Shown here one piece after another: positions 1 to 10,479 of a stretch of 64,000 nucleotides of DNA. The position numbers and the translations under genes are program-made. Source of the stretch: Scolanthus callimorphus (lineage: Eukaryota; Cnidaria; Anthozoa; Actiniaria; Edwardsiidae); NCBI GenBank assembly GCA_033964015.1, contig CM066913.1:31199577-31263576 (forward strand), in the 5' to 3' direction. A model generated the notes under the pieces. The model was not told the origin of the DNA, searched no databases, and worked only from the letters and a program-made list of their open reading frames with translations. Position 1 is the stretch's first letter, and the number at the start of each line of letters is the position of its first letter.

Positions 1-463
1 CGCTAAAAAGATACTCACATAAAATTATGACCATTCTCATTTTCATCCCAGATAAACAAGGCTCCTATTCTTACTGGTCCAACAATTGTGAATATCAGGA
101 ATGCTCTCATTAGCATATTGGCCATTTGCTCTTTCTTCTCGGAGTAAAGGCGCCCCTACCGTCCGGCTACCCCTTGTGCATGTGTTCGTCTCTTTGTGCT
201 CCCGAAACCTGGCGCCTTTTTTCGCTTTTCCGACCCATCCACCCACCCCCAGCTTCGTCTTGCGCAATCTTTAGGCTCGCGAGGTCTCCTTCCCATAACG
301 TATAGGACCAGTGAGAATATATTACAATTTTACACCCTAAAAGTTAGACCATCCTCGTCCGTTTTACATTCAAGAATTATTTTTGGTATTTAAACGTAAT
401 GTCTCGTCTGAACCCGCCCCATACAAGTAGTGCATGTCAAAATACTGCTACGGATATGTTAAT

Positions 464-856
464 AATAGACCTTTTTCCAAAATGGCCGCCGAAAATTAAA
501 ATCGATTTTTGTTAAAAATGAACACCAGCACTAGAACACACATCATCATTTCAGTAAAACTACAAAATTTCGCTGCATTATATCCAATATGTTCCGAGAA
601 AACAAAAGTCAAAAATGTGAACATTTACAGGCGTTTGTATGACTGGGGGTATGCGTCATACTCCAAGTCATACAAATCTCTGTTAAAGTTTCAATTTTCA
701 TATTCTGCTTTCTCAGCCGACATGGCATTTGGCATAACGAAAATTTAAAGGATTACTAATGTGATGATGCTCTTTCTAGTGCCAGTATTTGATTTTCAGT
801 CAGTTTAACTTGAAGACATGTGAATTTGCGACGGCCATTTTGGAAAAAAGTCTATT
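464..856. mobile_element. Foldback MITE with AATAGACC ends, copy 1
   Basis: The two ends are inverted copies: AATAGACCTTTTTCCAAAAT on the left and its near-complement ending in GTCTATT on the right. The interior carries an imperfect palindrome around the repeated GTATGACT motif. No transposase is encoded, so this is a non-autonomous element. Other copies lie at 24782-25052 (opposite orientation, shorter) and 53668-54069. The ORF at 509-748 lies inside the element and is not a gene. Confidence 0.85.
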
Positions 857-1439
857 ATATGTCGTCCAGGGAGAGTTTTTCTGAGAAGGACTGATCGTGA
901 TTAATCAATTGACGGTTTCGGAAACCTGAGCGGAAGTCATGTTCCGCAGAGTCCAAAGTACCGAGAAATCTTGCAAATAAGAAGAACAAGTACTAGTTGT
1001 AGCGTAACAGACCAGTTCGTGTTCTTGTGATTTGTCCTTGAAGAAATCTGTGTCGTTTTTCTAGTGATTATGGGCTTCCTGTGGTCTCTTGAGTCTCTTT
1101 TACTGACTCTGGACTGTGAAAAATGGTGGAAAAGGCGAACAACAGTATTTTGTCCAATGTGTGTTAGCACTCTGGTGGATTTAGCAGCATTGAAAGACCA
1201 AAAACGTTGCGTTGAGAAAAGCGACACGTTTTACAGGGAAATAATATTGATATGTTAATTTAACCGGATGTAAAAATACAGAAAATATTGCATATGGACC
1301 CCGGGGATATGAACTCACAGAAGCAGATATGGACTTCCATATCTGTTTGGATATAAGGTTTGTAATAATTGTTTGACTAATTGCTTGACTTGTACTTGTA
1401 TAAGAGATCAGCTTCCGTTTCCCCTACGATAACTTTTCC

Positions 1440-1930
1440 ATTTTATCTCGGAACCGAGAGTTTCTCTGGCTCGTCTCCTCGCGAGGGAGGCTCTGATGAC
1501 AGCAATTGACGCATGCGCAAGATTTGATACAGAGTTGAGAGAAACAACTTTCTGCGCATTCCCCAACGTTCAAAATCAGCCAATTAGCGAGCGTTCAAAT
1601 GGATGTCCCAGAGCCTCTCACGCGAGCAGACGAGCCGGAGAGCTTTAGGTACGAGAATGAGCCGAGGCTCTGGTGACAGGCATTGACGCATGCGCGAGAT
1701 TTGATACAGAGCCATTGAGAGAAAGACCTCTCTGCGCATGCCCCAACAGGATGTCTAAGAGCCTCCCCTGCGAGCTGACGAACCGTGGAGCTCTTCGATC
1801 GAGAATGTATTATTTCTGCCATTCTTTCCATTTTAGGTAACTGTGATTCTCTAAGATTTTAATTGTAATTGTTTTACTGAACTTATATTAACTACAGATG
1901 GCAGTAAAGTATTCTTGTTGTTGTTGTTAT
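1440..1930. mobile_element. Internally repeated element with (GTT)n tail
   Basis: Two related blocks repeat a GAGGCTCTG(A/G)TGACAG...ACGCATGCGC core about 200 bases apart. The downstream block runs into an A/T-rich stretch ending in repeated GTT units, which looks like a non-LTR retrotransposon tail. A related core occurs in the element at 58311-58720. The class (SINE-like or MITE) is not resolved. Confidence 0.4.
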
Positions 1931-2142
1931 CAGGATTTCGACCACTGGTCATAATGACCTATGGGCCCTTGTCGCATGGCAGCCATCTTGGATAAATCTT
2001 ATGTTCTTGCATGAGCAGCCTCATCATGATTACGAGTTTCCACGGGGAAACAAAATTTTGTCCAAGATGGCTGCCGTGCGATAAAGCCCATAGCGCAATG
2101 TTGCAGTGATTCTCTCTGTGTGCCTGTCTGTGCAACTTCTAA

Positions 2143-2573
2143 AGCCGGAGTAACACGAGGCGCAAAATCCCTCAACTTGTCGCGCAACATCGTTGAGTTG
2201 CAAGTCTTCTATTTGTTGCAAGTTTTTCGCTATCAAATGCACAACTTCTCGCGTAGCATTTTATTTTGATGATCGCACATACGAGCCAAGGCTGATTTTG
2301 CCCCATATAACATCTCATTTCTACCTACTATCAATTTGAATTGTAGGCAAGATGTTGCGCGACAAGTTGTGTGTTTGATGAAAAACGAGCAACAAAGTCA
2401 GAATTTGTAGCTCAAAGTACCCGCGCTCTACTTCACGCAACAAGTTTTTACAACTTGAAACAAATGTTTTTGTTGCGTGATAAGTTGTGGCGCGCAACAT
2501 CGATCCAAAACTTGCAACGCAACAACGTTTCGCGCAACAAAAGTTGAAGGATTTTGTGCCTTGTATTTCCCCG
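2143..2573. mobile_element. MITE with about 65-bp TIRs starting CCGG
   Basis: The left arm (about 2145-2210, CCGGAGTAACACGAGGCGCA) and the right arm (about 2508-2573, ending in CCCCGG) are inverted copies rich in GCGCAACA and TTGCAAG words. There is no coding capacity. Pieces of another copy occur at 10393-10479 (interior) and 14602-14668 (right end). Confidence 0.75.
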
Positions 2574-3274
2574 GATTAAAGAGTGCGCGCCAGGTCAGTG
2601 AAAGTGGCGGCATCAAAATTCAGGACGTTTTCGAGATTCTGACGATGGCTACAGTCAGTACCAGATTTTTTTCCTATTCATTTTATTTCTCATGCCATTT
2701 AGAGTATATTTGTGTACACGACTATGATTAAAGATTCTCATGCACGATATAACGCATATAACAATATCGGATCTGTATAAAATAGTGTTGGTCCAGGGAG
2801 ACAGGACATCGCTGCTTGTAGTGGTTCCATATAATTCACGGATTGTGTTTCCCTCGTCGTTTCTACTTCCTTTCATAAATGCATTTTCACTGTTGACGAT
2901 GAAACAAAATTTAATAATCACAAATTAGTTGGCGTCAGAAGCTTTGTTGGCGTGAAAACATGAGCCAGATGTTTCACCCCAAACGAAAGATAAAAGACGA
3001 TTTTGTGCGTTAACATTGCAGCGAAGTATATAAAGTTTTTTGTCTACCTCGTAAATATGATCTTTTCTCCCCCTCGGGATGTGGTGGTATTTGCCCCTCC
3101 CCTCCAGGGTGGGATGGTCTTTGCCCCTCCCCTCCCGGGTGGGGAGGCCTATTTTCCTCTTCTCCTTCGCCGCCAATACCTAGATGGCAAACAAAGAATA
3201 AACGGGGGATCGATTAGAAATAGAGAATAATACAGTTCAATTGAACACGAGACGGTAAGTTTCTCCACGCGCGC

Positions 3275-3335
3275 TCATATATTAGCGGAGCTTCCGCGGG
3301 CGCCGAAGGCGCCCGCGTAGCGGAGCCCCATAGCT
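3275..3335. repeat. GC-rich hairpin repeat (GCGGGCGCC/GGCGCCCGC)
   Basis: A perfect inverted repeat, GCGGGCGCC GAA GGCGCCCGC, is flanked by GCGGAGC/AGCGGAGC words and preceded by ATATATTA. The word pair links it to the repeat ends at 9011-9050 and 14563-14601, where AGCGGAGCTCC and TAATATATA occur on the complementary strand. It is probably a transposon end rather than a terminator. Confidence 0.5.
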
Positions 3336-4461
3336 ACATGCAGGAGAAAAGGAAACAACACAAAAGTGTATATGCATCGACCTGTTTTCTGAAGGACTTC
3401 CGGTTTGTTCGTCCGTGTGTCCGTCATCGCAGAGGCGCGGGTTGCCTGTCTCGGTTTAGGCGGGAAAATGAGCACGCTCGCGCGATTGGCGATTTTATTT
3501 GAAAGGGGATTTTTTTCTTTGAGACTTGTTTCTTCGTGTGAACTTCGTGTCAGTTTTCGTCATGAGGAAGACGGTTTTTCCTCTTCCTAAAAAATGAAAC
3601 GTTAAATCAAGCTGACAAATCAAAATTGAGAAAATGAGTTATCATGGAGCGGAAAGAAGCTGAGACTGATGTCATGAACATGAAGAAATAAAGTTTGTCG
3701 TGGGAAAGAAACAAAGCGCCGTAGAGGAGAATTGCCAGGGAAGACATGTCGAAAAAGAAGACAAACGAAGAGCTAGCGCGCAAGAGAAAGCACAAACAAC
3801 GATAAGAAACTAATTCTCAAGGTTGGTACTTGACCTTTGGAGCTTGAGTATAAAAGGGACATTTAGCAGTAATCATTTTTTATCAATCGCAAACTTTCAT
3901 TCGAGTTTTTTCGAGCTTTCGCGGCTCGCTACTACGCTAGTTTGAAAAAGATGAAAGTTGCACGGGACGATCGTAGCCGCGCGCAAGAGAGATTTCTCTC
4001 GGGAGATTTGTTATTTTTGCACGCTCAGCTTTTGTGTTAAGCTTTTTTTCAGGATTGCAATCTGGGCAGAATACCGTATTTTCTAGTGATTTAGTAGAGC
4101 TGACTGCCGTTATTCAGTGGCTGTGTTTATCCTTTGGCGTGGAGACTCGGGAGAAAGTTATGTAATAGTGTCACGCATAGAGCAGCCATCTTGAGCTCGC
4201 GAGCTTTCTCCAAGCGGCTCCAAAATTCAGATTTAGAAAATGCTACAATGATTCTTGAATTCTCTAATGTAAGTTAGTTAGGCAGCTAGCTACCAATTCT
4301 TAAAATTGAGACACTTTCTATATATTCCGACTTCTCAATTTGGTTCGGCTACAACGAGTTTTTCACTTGTAGACGAGAGAGACGTAACCGTAAGTTTTAC
4401 GGGGTCGATTATTAACTTAAGTTATAATAGATTAACTTTTGTGTTTAATTTAATTTTGTAG

Positions 4462-4519
4462 AAAATCCCAAGATGTATTCCTGCAGGGTATGCTTCACAG
4501 AGTATTTCTCATATGACAG
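4462..4519 (+). CDS. Candidate small exon, unidentified
   Basis: A T-rich tract ending TTTTGTAG precedes a 58-base stretch that closes at CAG|GCAAGT, the consensus of the minor GC-AG intron class. The ATG at 4473 opens a frame with a CxxC pair (SCRVC) followed by aromatic residues. About 600 bases upstream is a TATAAAAG box (near 3851). No flanking exon or homology was recognised, so this is a splice-signal-based guess only. Confidence 0.2.
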
Positions 4520-4763
4520 GCAAGTGGAGACACCTAGGGATAATTATTGCTCTCTATCAATTTATGCAATGACATTTTTTAGTTTATTGTTTCTCTGGTC
4601 GGCAGTGTCAGGCATGAACTTAGAAGTGGAAGTTTAAATTTTGCTCATTTAAAATATCAACCAAGGGGATTCAACATAGAGGATGTTTTTTCTTCGAATT
4701 GTCATTTACTTGAAGTTTTGACAGGCCCCTGAAATTGATTTTATAACACGGTATTGCCTGTTT

Positions 4764-5779
4764 CAGGCACTCCTATCATTATTTTTTTAATAATTATTAA
4801 AAATATGATCTACTTGCCTTCCAATAGAAGACCACTTTGTGGGGGGTCCCTAACATGCTCTGGATCATCTGCAATTTATTTTTATTTTCCTGCTTCTGAT
4901 TGGTTGATCACCACTGGCAAATTCTTGGTGTTTTTAAAGGCGAGCGACTAATTCCATCAATGACGTCAAAGATTGGATAAGTTGAAAGTTGTTGCAAGTG
5001 TGACATCACACCTTTGTAGGCAGGATGGCAAACTGGCTGCTCCGGATTTGTGCCAGATAGAGGTGTAAATACACCTAAAAAGATTCCTTTTACACCTAAC
5101 TTTTTCAACTTAGGCATAAAATAATGACTGTGTTTTCATTTTCTACAGTGTTCGCTTAGTGTATTTACGCCTAGATTTTTGATGAATTACACCTCTAATG
5201 TTCATGGTACATGGCATAAAATTACGACTTTGATTAGTATTTAGTTTCAAGCCCTGTCAGCTCCCTCAAAGAATTAAAGCTGGAAAATCTATTTTGAATG
5301 AATAATAAAACAATTAAAAGCTGGAATGATAATAAAACAATCAATGAATTCAGCTTTGTATGACATGGATAATTATTAAGATCTAGGGGATGTTATCTAC
5401 ATTGACCTTTCACCTCAATGGATAATAATAATACCACCATTGATCTGAATAATTATCCATATCATACTCACAGAATTCATTAATTGCTAAACTGCATGGT
5501 CACATCCGATCACCTTTTAAACAGATTTAGAAAAAAAAGTTTATCGTGTATGAATTAGTTCTAATTTTTTATATTTTTTATTGAACTAAAAAATATTTAC
5601 CCTACAACAATTGAATGAGACTAACATGGAGTGAGAATTTAATTTAATTTAATTTTGTTCCCAAAATGGAACCAGATGCAATCCAGAGCATGTTAGGGAC
5701 AAAGTGGTCTTTTATTGGTAGGTTAAGTAGATCATATTTTTCATTATTATTGAAAAATGAATTATGATAGGAGGGCCTG
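4764..5779. mobile_element. 1-kb foldback element with about 110-bp TIRs
   Basis: The left arm (CAGGCACTCCTATCAT..., through the TAGAAGACCACTTTGT word near 4827) reappears inverted at about 5668-5779, ending GATAGGAGGGCCTG. The interior is A/T-rich and has no long ORF, consistent with a non-autonomous DNA transposon. Confidence 0.8.
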
Positions 5780-6096
5780 ATACAAGATAATTGCACATGA
5801 TATAGGCATATAAATACTGCTTTTTGGGCGGGGGCATAGCTGTCAACTCACCTGCATTAGGCAAGTGTCACTAGATTTTGAAGCCTGTCACCCGCATGAT
5901 GATTGAACATTTTTTTATACATTTACTGTATTTCACCATTGTCGCTCTCTGCATTTTTTCATACATTTAAGTTGTATTTTCCTGCCATGTGAGGGGAAAT
6001 TGCAAGATTTTTGATGAAGTTGGGTTGACGGGTATGGGGGAGTCCAATACTGTTGAACATGTTATTATATTTCCTTCTTATACTTTGTTACCAAAG

Positions 6097-6295
6097 TGTG
6101 TTTCCCAAAAATATCCATACCCCCCTACGGAAGGGATTTGAAATTCCAGAGGGGTGGGGGGGGGGTCAATTTACCTAATCTTTTCCATACAAACACCGTA
6201 TTTTTCTTCGGTAATTCCAGAGGGGAGGGGGGGTCATTTCTCAACACCCTTCCCTGGGGGAGGGAAGGGGGTATGGATATTTTTTGGAAACACAC
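6097..6295. mobile_element. Short MITE with G-rich interior
   Basis: The ends GTGTGTTTCCCAAAAATATC and its complement (ending in TTTGGAAACACAC) form a stem of about 30 bp. The interior contains AATTCCAGAGGGG motifs like those at 16932-17040 and 35112-35300. The 81-residue ORF across it is an artefact. Confidence 0.75.
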
Positions 6296-7209
6296 AATGT
6301 ATGTTATTTCTTACTATACAATTATAACATTCCTTAACTAATGTCTGATGTGGCAAAAAATTAAAATAAAATAGACAAAATTAGCCAATAAGATGATAAA
6401 AAAGAAATATTTTATCTTCTACCCTGATTTGATGAACTATTATTATTATTGTGGCTCTTACAAAAACAATGGTACTCCAGTATGTTCAGCTACTATAATT
6501 TATAAGTATCCATAGAGCCATGCATGGTTTACGTAAGACTGGTAAATAAAGGGATCTGTCTTCAAGGCTCATGGCTATTATCATTCAATTTCAGAGACAC
6601 AACATCCGCCAGAGGTGGCTTTAGGACACACCATACCATGACACAAGTAAAACATAATTAGTCGAGCAGTTTTCACATGAATGTCGTGGGTAATTTTAAA
6701 TTACTTGGTAATTGCGATTAGTTTGGGTTGTGATTGTTCAAGAGAATGATCTTTGACCCTTCTGCCAAAACACAACTACTTGTGATTACTTCACTCACTA
6801 AGGCAAGTTTGTTGTCGAATTTCTATTGCATTTGATTGGATAGTGAATTACTCATGAATTGCTTTCACAACAGTCATATGAAATCGGTATATAGATTTAG
6901 AGAAATTGAATACTCATGTAAAATTTGGGTATCATTCGAGTTATGGCATTGCCAGGTTTCTGTTTTGCATGCGACACAAAGGGAGAGGACAAAACATGGA
7001 GTACTACTCCATGGAGTACCCTTTTGGAGTACCTAAAATGGAGTACCCCTAAAAAGTGTCCATGATCATTTCCATGTACGTACCTTTATTAATTTCAAGC
7101 GTGAATGCTCATCGATGTTCAAGTATTAAAGTTCAGCGATTTTTTGGCCGCCATCTTGAAATTTAGATGTTGGTACTTCAAGTACGGATCCTGAACTGAA
7201 GTGTATCAT

Positions 7210-7915
7210 GTTATGCACCAGTCAAAGTAAACTCCGCACCATCACCAGCTATCCGCACCATCACCAGCTATCCGCACCATCACCAGCTATCTACACTGTC
7301 ATCACCTATCCAAACCATCACAAGCTATCCATTTTATCACCAGCTATCCACACCAACAGCTATCCATGCTATCACCAGCTATCATCACCTATCCACACTA
7401 CAGCTATCCAAGCCATAGTCACCTATCAACATGCACTATCATCACTATCATGGATAGGTGACGATTGTGGGGATAGCTTGTGATGGTGTGAATAGTTGGT
7501 GATAGTGTGGATAGGTGATGATGGTATGGATAGGGTGCACTTAATTTGGAAACGGGCGCACTTAATTTGGAGCCTCGCTCTGTTGTGCGACCCTCACCAA
7601 AGTTTTGTTATCATTTGTTTATATTTTTTTCGTGCTATTGTTTATTTTTGTAAATTATATTTGTGAATTGGTGAAAGCTATTAAATAAATAAAATAAAAT
7701 AAATAAATAGATAGGTGATGACAGTATGGATAGGTGATGATGGTGTGGATAGGTGATGATAGTATGGATAGCGGATGATGGTGTGGATAGGTGATGATAG
7801 TGTGGATAGCTGGTGATGGTGTGGAAAGGTGATGATGATAGTGTGGATTGGTGACAATGGTGTGGATGATGGTGTGGATAGCCGTTGATGGTGTGGATAG
7901 CTGTTGTCTACCACT
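7210..7915. repeat. Opposed minisatellite arms (TATCC-CACCATCACC units)
   Basis: About 7230-7440 reads as repeated C-rich units containing CACCATCACCAGCTATCC. About 7450-7540 and 7710-7915 read as the complement (GGTGATGATGGTGTGGATA). Together they make a potential long stem inside the 6981-8274 element. The ORFs here consist only of repeat translations. Confidence 0.8.
7535..7712 (+). mobile_element. Non-LTR retrotransposon 3' tail insertion
   Basis: The minisatellite is interrupted by unrelated sequence that ends in TTAAATAAATAAAATAAAAT-type A-rich repeats, characteristic of the 3' end of a 5'-truncated LINE. The upstream part repeats GCACTTAATTTGGA twice. The family is unknown. Confidence 0.5.
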
Positions 7916-9010
7916 TAAAAGGTTTTTCTATCAACCTGGAGGATTATTTTGATTATTAGGGGCAAATGAGCTGTGTTTTAATGATGATGTATATGATGAT
8001 GGTGTGGATAGGTGTGAAGATGTATGTAGATGTTGTACTAAACGATACTAACAAGATACACTAACATGATGCATACTTGAAGTACCAACCACTAAATTCA
8101 AGATGGCGGCCAAAATCGCTGAACTTTAATGCTTGAACATCGATGAGCATTCACGCTTGAGGTAAACAAAGGTGCGTACATGAAAATGATCACGGACACT
8201 TTTCAGGGGTACTCCATTTTAGGTACTCCAAAGGGTACTCCATGGAGTAGTACTCCATGTTTTGTCCTCTCCCCGACACAAACCTTGTTATGGCATTGAG
8301 AAGTTTCTGTTTTGCATGTGAAACCTTTCTCAAGGTGTGTCTGATGTCTGATTTGCATCAAGGTCTAAGGTGGAAATTTCTGGGGGGGGGGGGGGGCAAG
8401 CCTTAGTCATCCTTTATTTGGCGGGCGGGTTAGCAGGTTTTATCCCACATGTTGACATTGAAAATGTTACTTCCCCCCCACCATTAGCTATGGTTCTAGA
8501 ATGGTTTTGAATGCATTTCTATGTAAAGGTTTTATCATCACTAATTGTGAGAAGCCACACTGAAAAACTATCAGTCGCTATCAGTGACAAAAAAAAAAAA
8601 CATGGCAGACCTCAGGAGCCCCAAAAACATACAATATATTAGGGAGTGCCCCACCCCAAGCCTATTCTTTCATAGCTGGGAAATGTATTTCTTATTGGCT
8701 GTTCAAGTTTTAGTTCAAGCATTCCAGCTATAAATTACATATACGTTTTTGATTGTAATCTAATTAATTAAGTATTGTAGAATCATAGGATTTCAGAAAA
8801 GATCCATACTCATTCCTCCATAATGTGTTTTATACAATAACACTAACAGATATATTGGAGATATTGGAAGATGACACCGTAAAACTCATGTCAAATAACG
8901 TTTTTCTCTTTATTGCCATTTGTGCTTTGCTATAATATCATTCCATTGGAAGGAGTTAGTACCTTAATGGGAACCCTTTTCCATGCACATGGAAAAATAC
9001 GTAACTGAGG

Positions 9011-9050
9011 GAGCTCCGCTTTTAGCCAGTGGCTAAATCTATATATTATT
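9011..9050. repeat. Dispersed repeat end, copy 1
   Basis: The 38-base string beginning GGAGCTCCGCTTTTAGCCAG and ending CTATATATTA is repeated almost exactly at 14563-14601. It holds the small palindrome AGCCAGTGGCT. It is probably the terminus of a transposon family. Confidence 0.6.
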
Positions 9051-9457
9051 CTGTTTATTAAATAAACTTTTGTTTGTGAAAACATTCGATTTCATGAATT
9101 TCGCGATAGTGGGCATTATCGTAATTTTTCACACGTGCGAATTACACGATATTTCTCAGTGGCCGAATCCTACTGACAAAACGCTATAATTTATATAATA
9201 AATAAGAGTATCTCGATGATATGCATATACTAATAGGAATCTGTCATTGGCTGCCCAACGCGTGAAGTGCGTGCAATGTGCAACGGCAGCACCGATTTCA
9301 GCCATTTTTTTTCTTTTGAGAGAGGGGACATAGTTTTGTAACTATGGCAACATTCCTGCAGAATTCAAAATCTTCAGTCTAACAATAGATTGCAAATATG
9401 GTGAGTATAAACTTCAATGTAAATGTTTTTTTTAGAAAAGCGACAGAGAACTATCTT

Positions 9458-9716
9458 CATACCTGCCAACTCTCTACTGGTTTTCCCGGGAGTTTCCAGG
9501 TTTTTTAGCAAATCTCCCAGTCTCCAGATTTAAGCATCAAATCTCCCGGATTTTTCAACACATCAAAAAGTCAACCGAAGTCCGCGCAATCGGCAAAGAT
9601 TCGGAGAGTTTTCGGAAGGGATTCGGAAAGGTTTCGGGAAGACTCGGGGAAGCGAGATGGTTCTGACAAATTCTCCAGATTTTAGTTCAGAACTTCGGGG
9701 TTTTGTCAGGTATGAA
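9458..9716. mobile_element. Probable MITE with TCATACCTG ends
   Basis: TCATACCTG on the left and CAGGTATGA on the right bracket about 260 bases that contain CTCCCGGG/TCTCCAG repeated words. The inverted ends are short, so this is weaker than the other foldback elements. It lies just downstream (in transcript sense) of the minus-strand VWC exon. Confidence 0.4.
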
Positions 9717-9745
9717 TCTTGACATGATATAAAACGTCCCGGTAC

Positions 9746-9920
9746 CTGAAGGACACACCATACAGCACCCCTTCTTGATTTTCTGCCATGGCTTGCATTT
9801 GGGTGGCCACGGCTCGACTCCACAGTCGGCCGCTAAACACATGGGCGCTTGGCCTTTTGTGCACTGACAGCGTGTGCATTTGTCAGGAATAACATGCCGT
9901 GTCTTTGCATATACGAGGGA
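9746..9920 (-). CDS. VWC-domain exon of a secreted protein (partial gene)
   Basis: Read on the minus strand, a polypyrimidine tract ending TTTTTTCCTCTAG precedes 175 bases that are open for 58 codons and end at CCTTCAG|GTACC. The translation contains CTRCQCTKGQAPMC, then two further single cysteines, then KKGCCMVCPSG. This spacing, CxxCxC...C...C...C...CCxxC, is that of the von Willebrand factor C domain found in secreted BMP regulators and matrix proteins. The start of the domain would be in a preceding exon that was not found. The frame leaves one base at the donor and needs a phase-0 exon before it. The signal-peptide exon at 14662-14740 is on the same strand but does not join in phase directly. 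The exact family (chordin-like, BMPER-like or other) cannot be told from one exon. Confidence 0.65.
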
Positions 9921-10097
9921 CTAGAGGAAAAAAGCACATAGGAATTAGTAGTATACACATTTAATAAAGAAAGTGTTGTCAGCATATCCAAAAAAAATTG
10001 TTGTTCTTTGCGCTGTCTCCCTGCTTTTGTTTGTTTGTTTGTTTTAAATTCCACACGAGGCTTTAGATAGCCGATGAAGGAATTAAATGGCGACTAA

Positions 10098-10203
10098 CAA
10101 CCTCGTTCCAAGCGCCTTTCATTTCTCGAAAAGCTATTGGTTTTCGTGAAACACAAAACGCGCGAAAGGAAAACCCCTGGAGGAAACCGCTGGGAACGAG
10201 GTT
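10098..10203. mobile_element. Short foldback of the AACCTCGTTCC family
   Basis: AACCTCGTTCC on the left and GGAACGAGGTT on the right enclose about 80 bases with an inner CGAAAAGC/CGCGCGAAAGG stem. The same termini flank the inner element at 58460-58673. Confidence 0.6.
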
Positions 10204-10392
10204 TGGCGACCAAGAAAACGATGTTATTCAGAGTATCTGGAAGCTCTGGCCAGTCAACAGTTTATTTGACGAACATTTCTTGAAATAAGAATGCAAAAAT
10301 AATATTGTTTTCAAATGAACTAAGACTCAAGTAAGACTGATGAAACGCCTAGCTAATCCTGCTAGTAAATTTTACATAGTACATTTGTGGCT

Positions 10393-10479
10393 TCAAAGTA
10401 CGTACACCTGCGTTCTACTTCGCGCAACAAAGTTTTTACAACTTGCAGCAAATGTTTTTGTTGCGTGTGAGTTGTGGCG
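10393..10479. mobile_element. Interior fragment of the CCGG MITE
   Basis: The segment matches the interior of the 2143-2573 element around 2410-2495 (CAACAAAGTTTTTACAACTT; AATGTTTTTGTTGCGTG; GTTGTGGCGCG). The similarity stops at the GTTGTGGCGCGA boundary and appears to resume at 14602, as if about 4.1 kb had been inserted. Confidence 0.6.

Larger units (their letters stand above)
6981..8274. mobile_element. Long-TIR DNA element with 8-bp target duplication
   Basis: About 200 bases at the left end (GGGAGAGGACAAAACATGGA...) recur inverted at the right end. GACACAAA directly flanks both sides (6973-6980 and 8275-8282), as expected for an 8-bp target-site duplication of the hAT or P type. The arms include repeated GGAGTAC words. 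The interior is a degenerate minisatellite of TATCCACACCATCACC-type units in opposite orientations on the two sides, with an inserted retrotransposon tail. No transposase ORF is visible. Confidence 0.85.

Noticed and set aside
1064..1258. 64-residue ORF with an FCPMC motif
   Set aside because: A single CxxC and a preceding TTTTTCTAG were tempting, but no donor, neighbour exon or family pattern supports it.
9330..9405. Possible first exon ending ATG|GTGAGT
   Set aside because: The donor is good and could be a 5' UTR exon, but no downstream plus-strand exon in the right phase was found before repeats begin.
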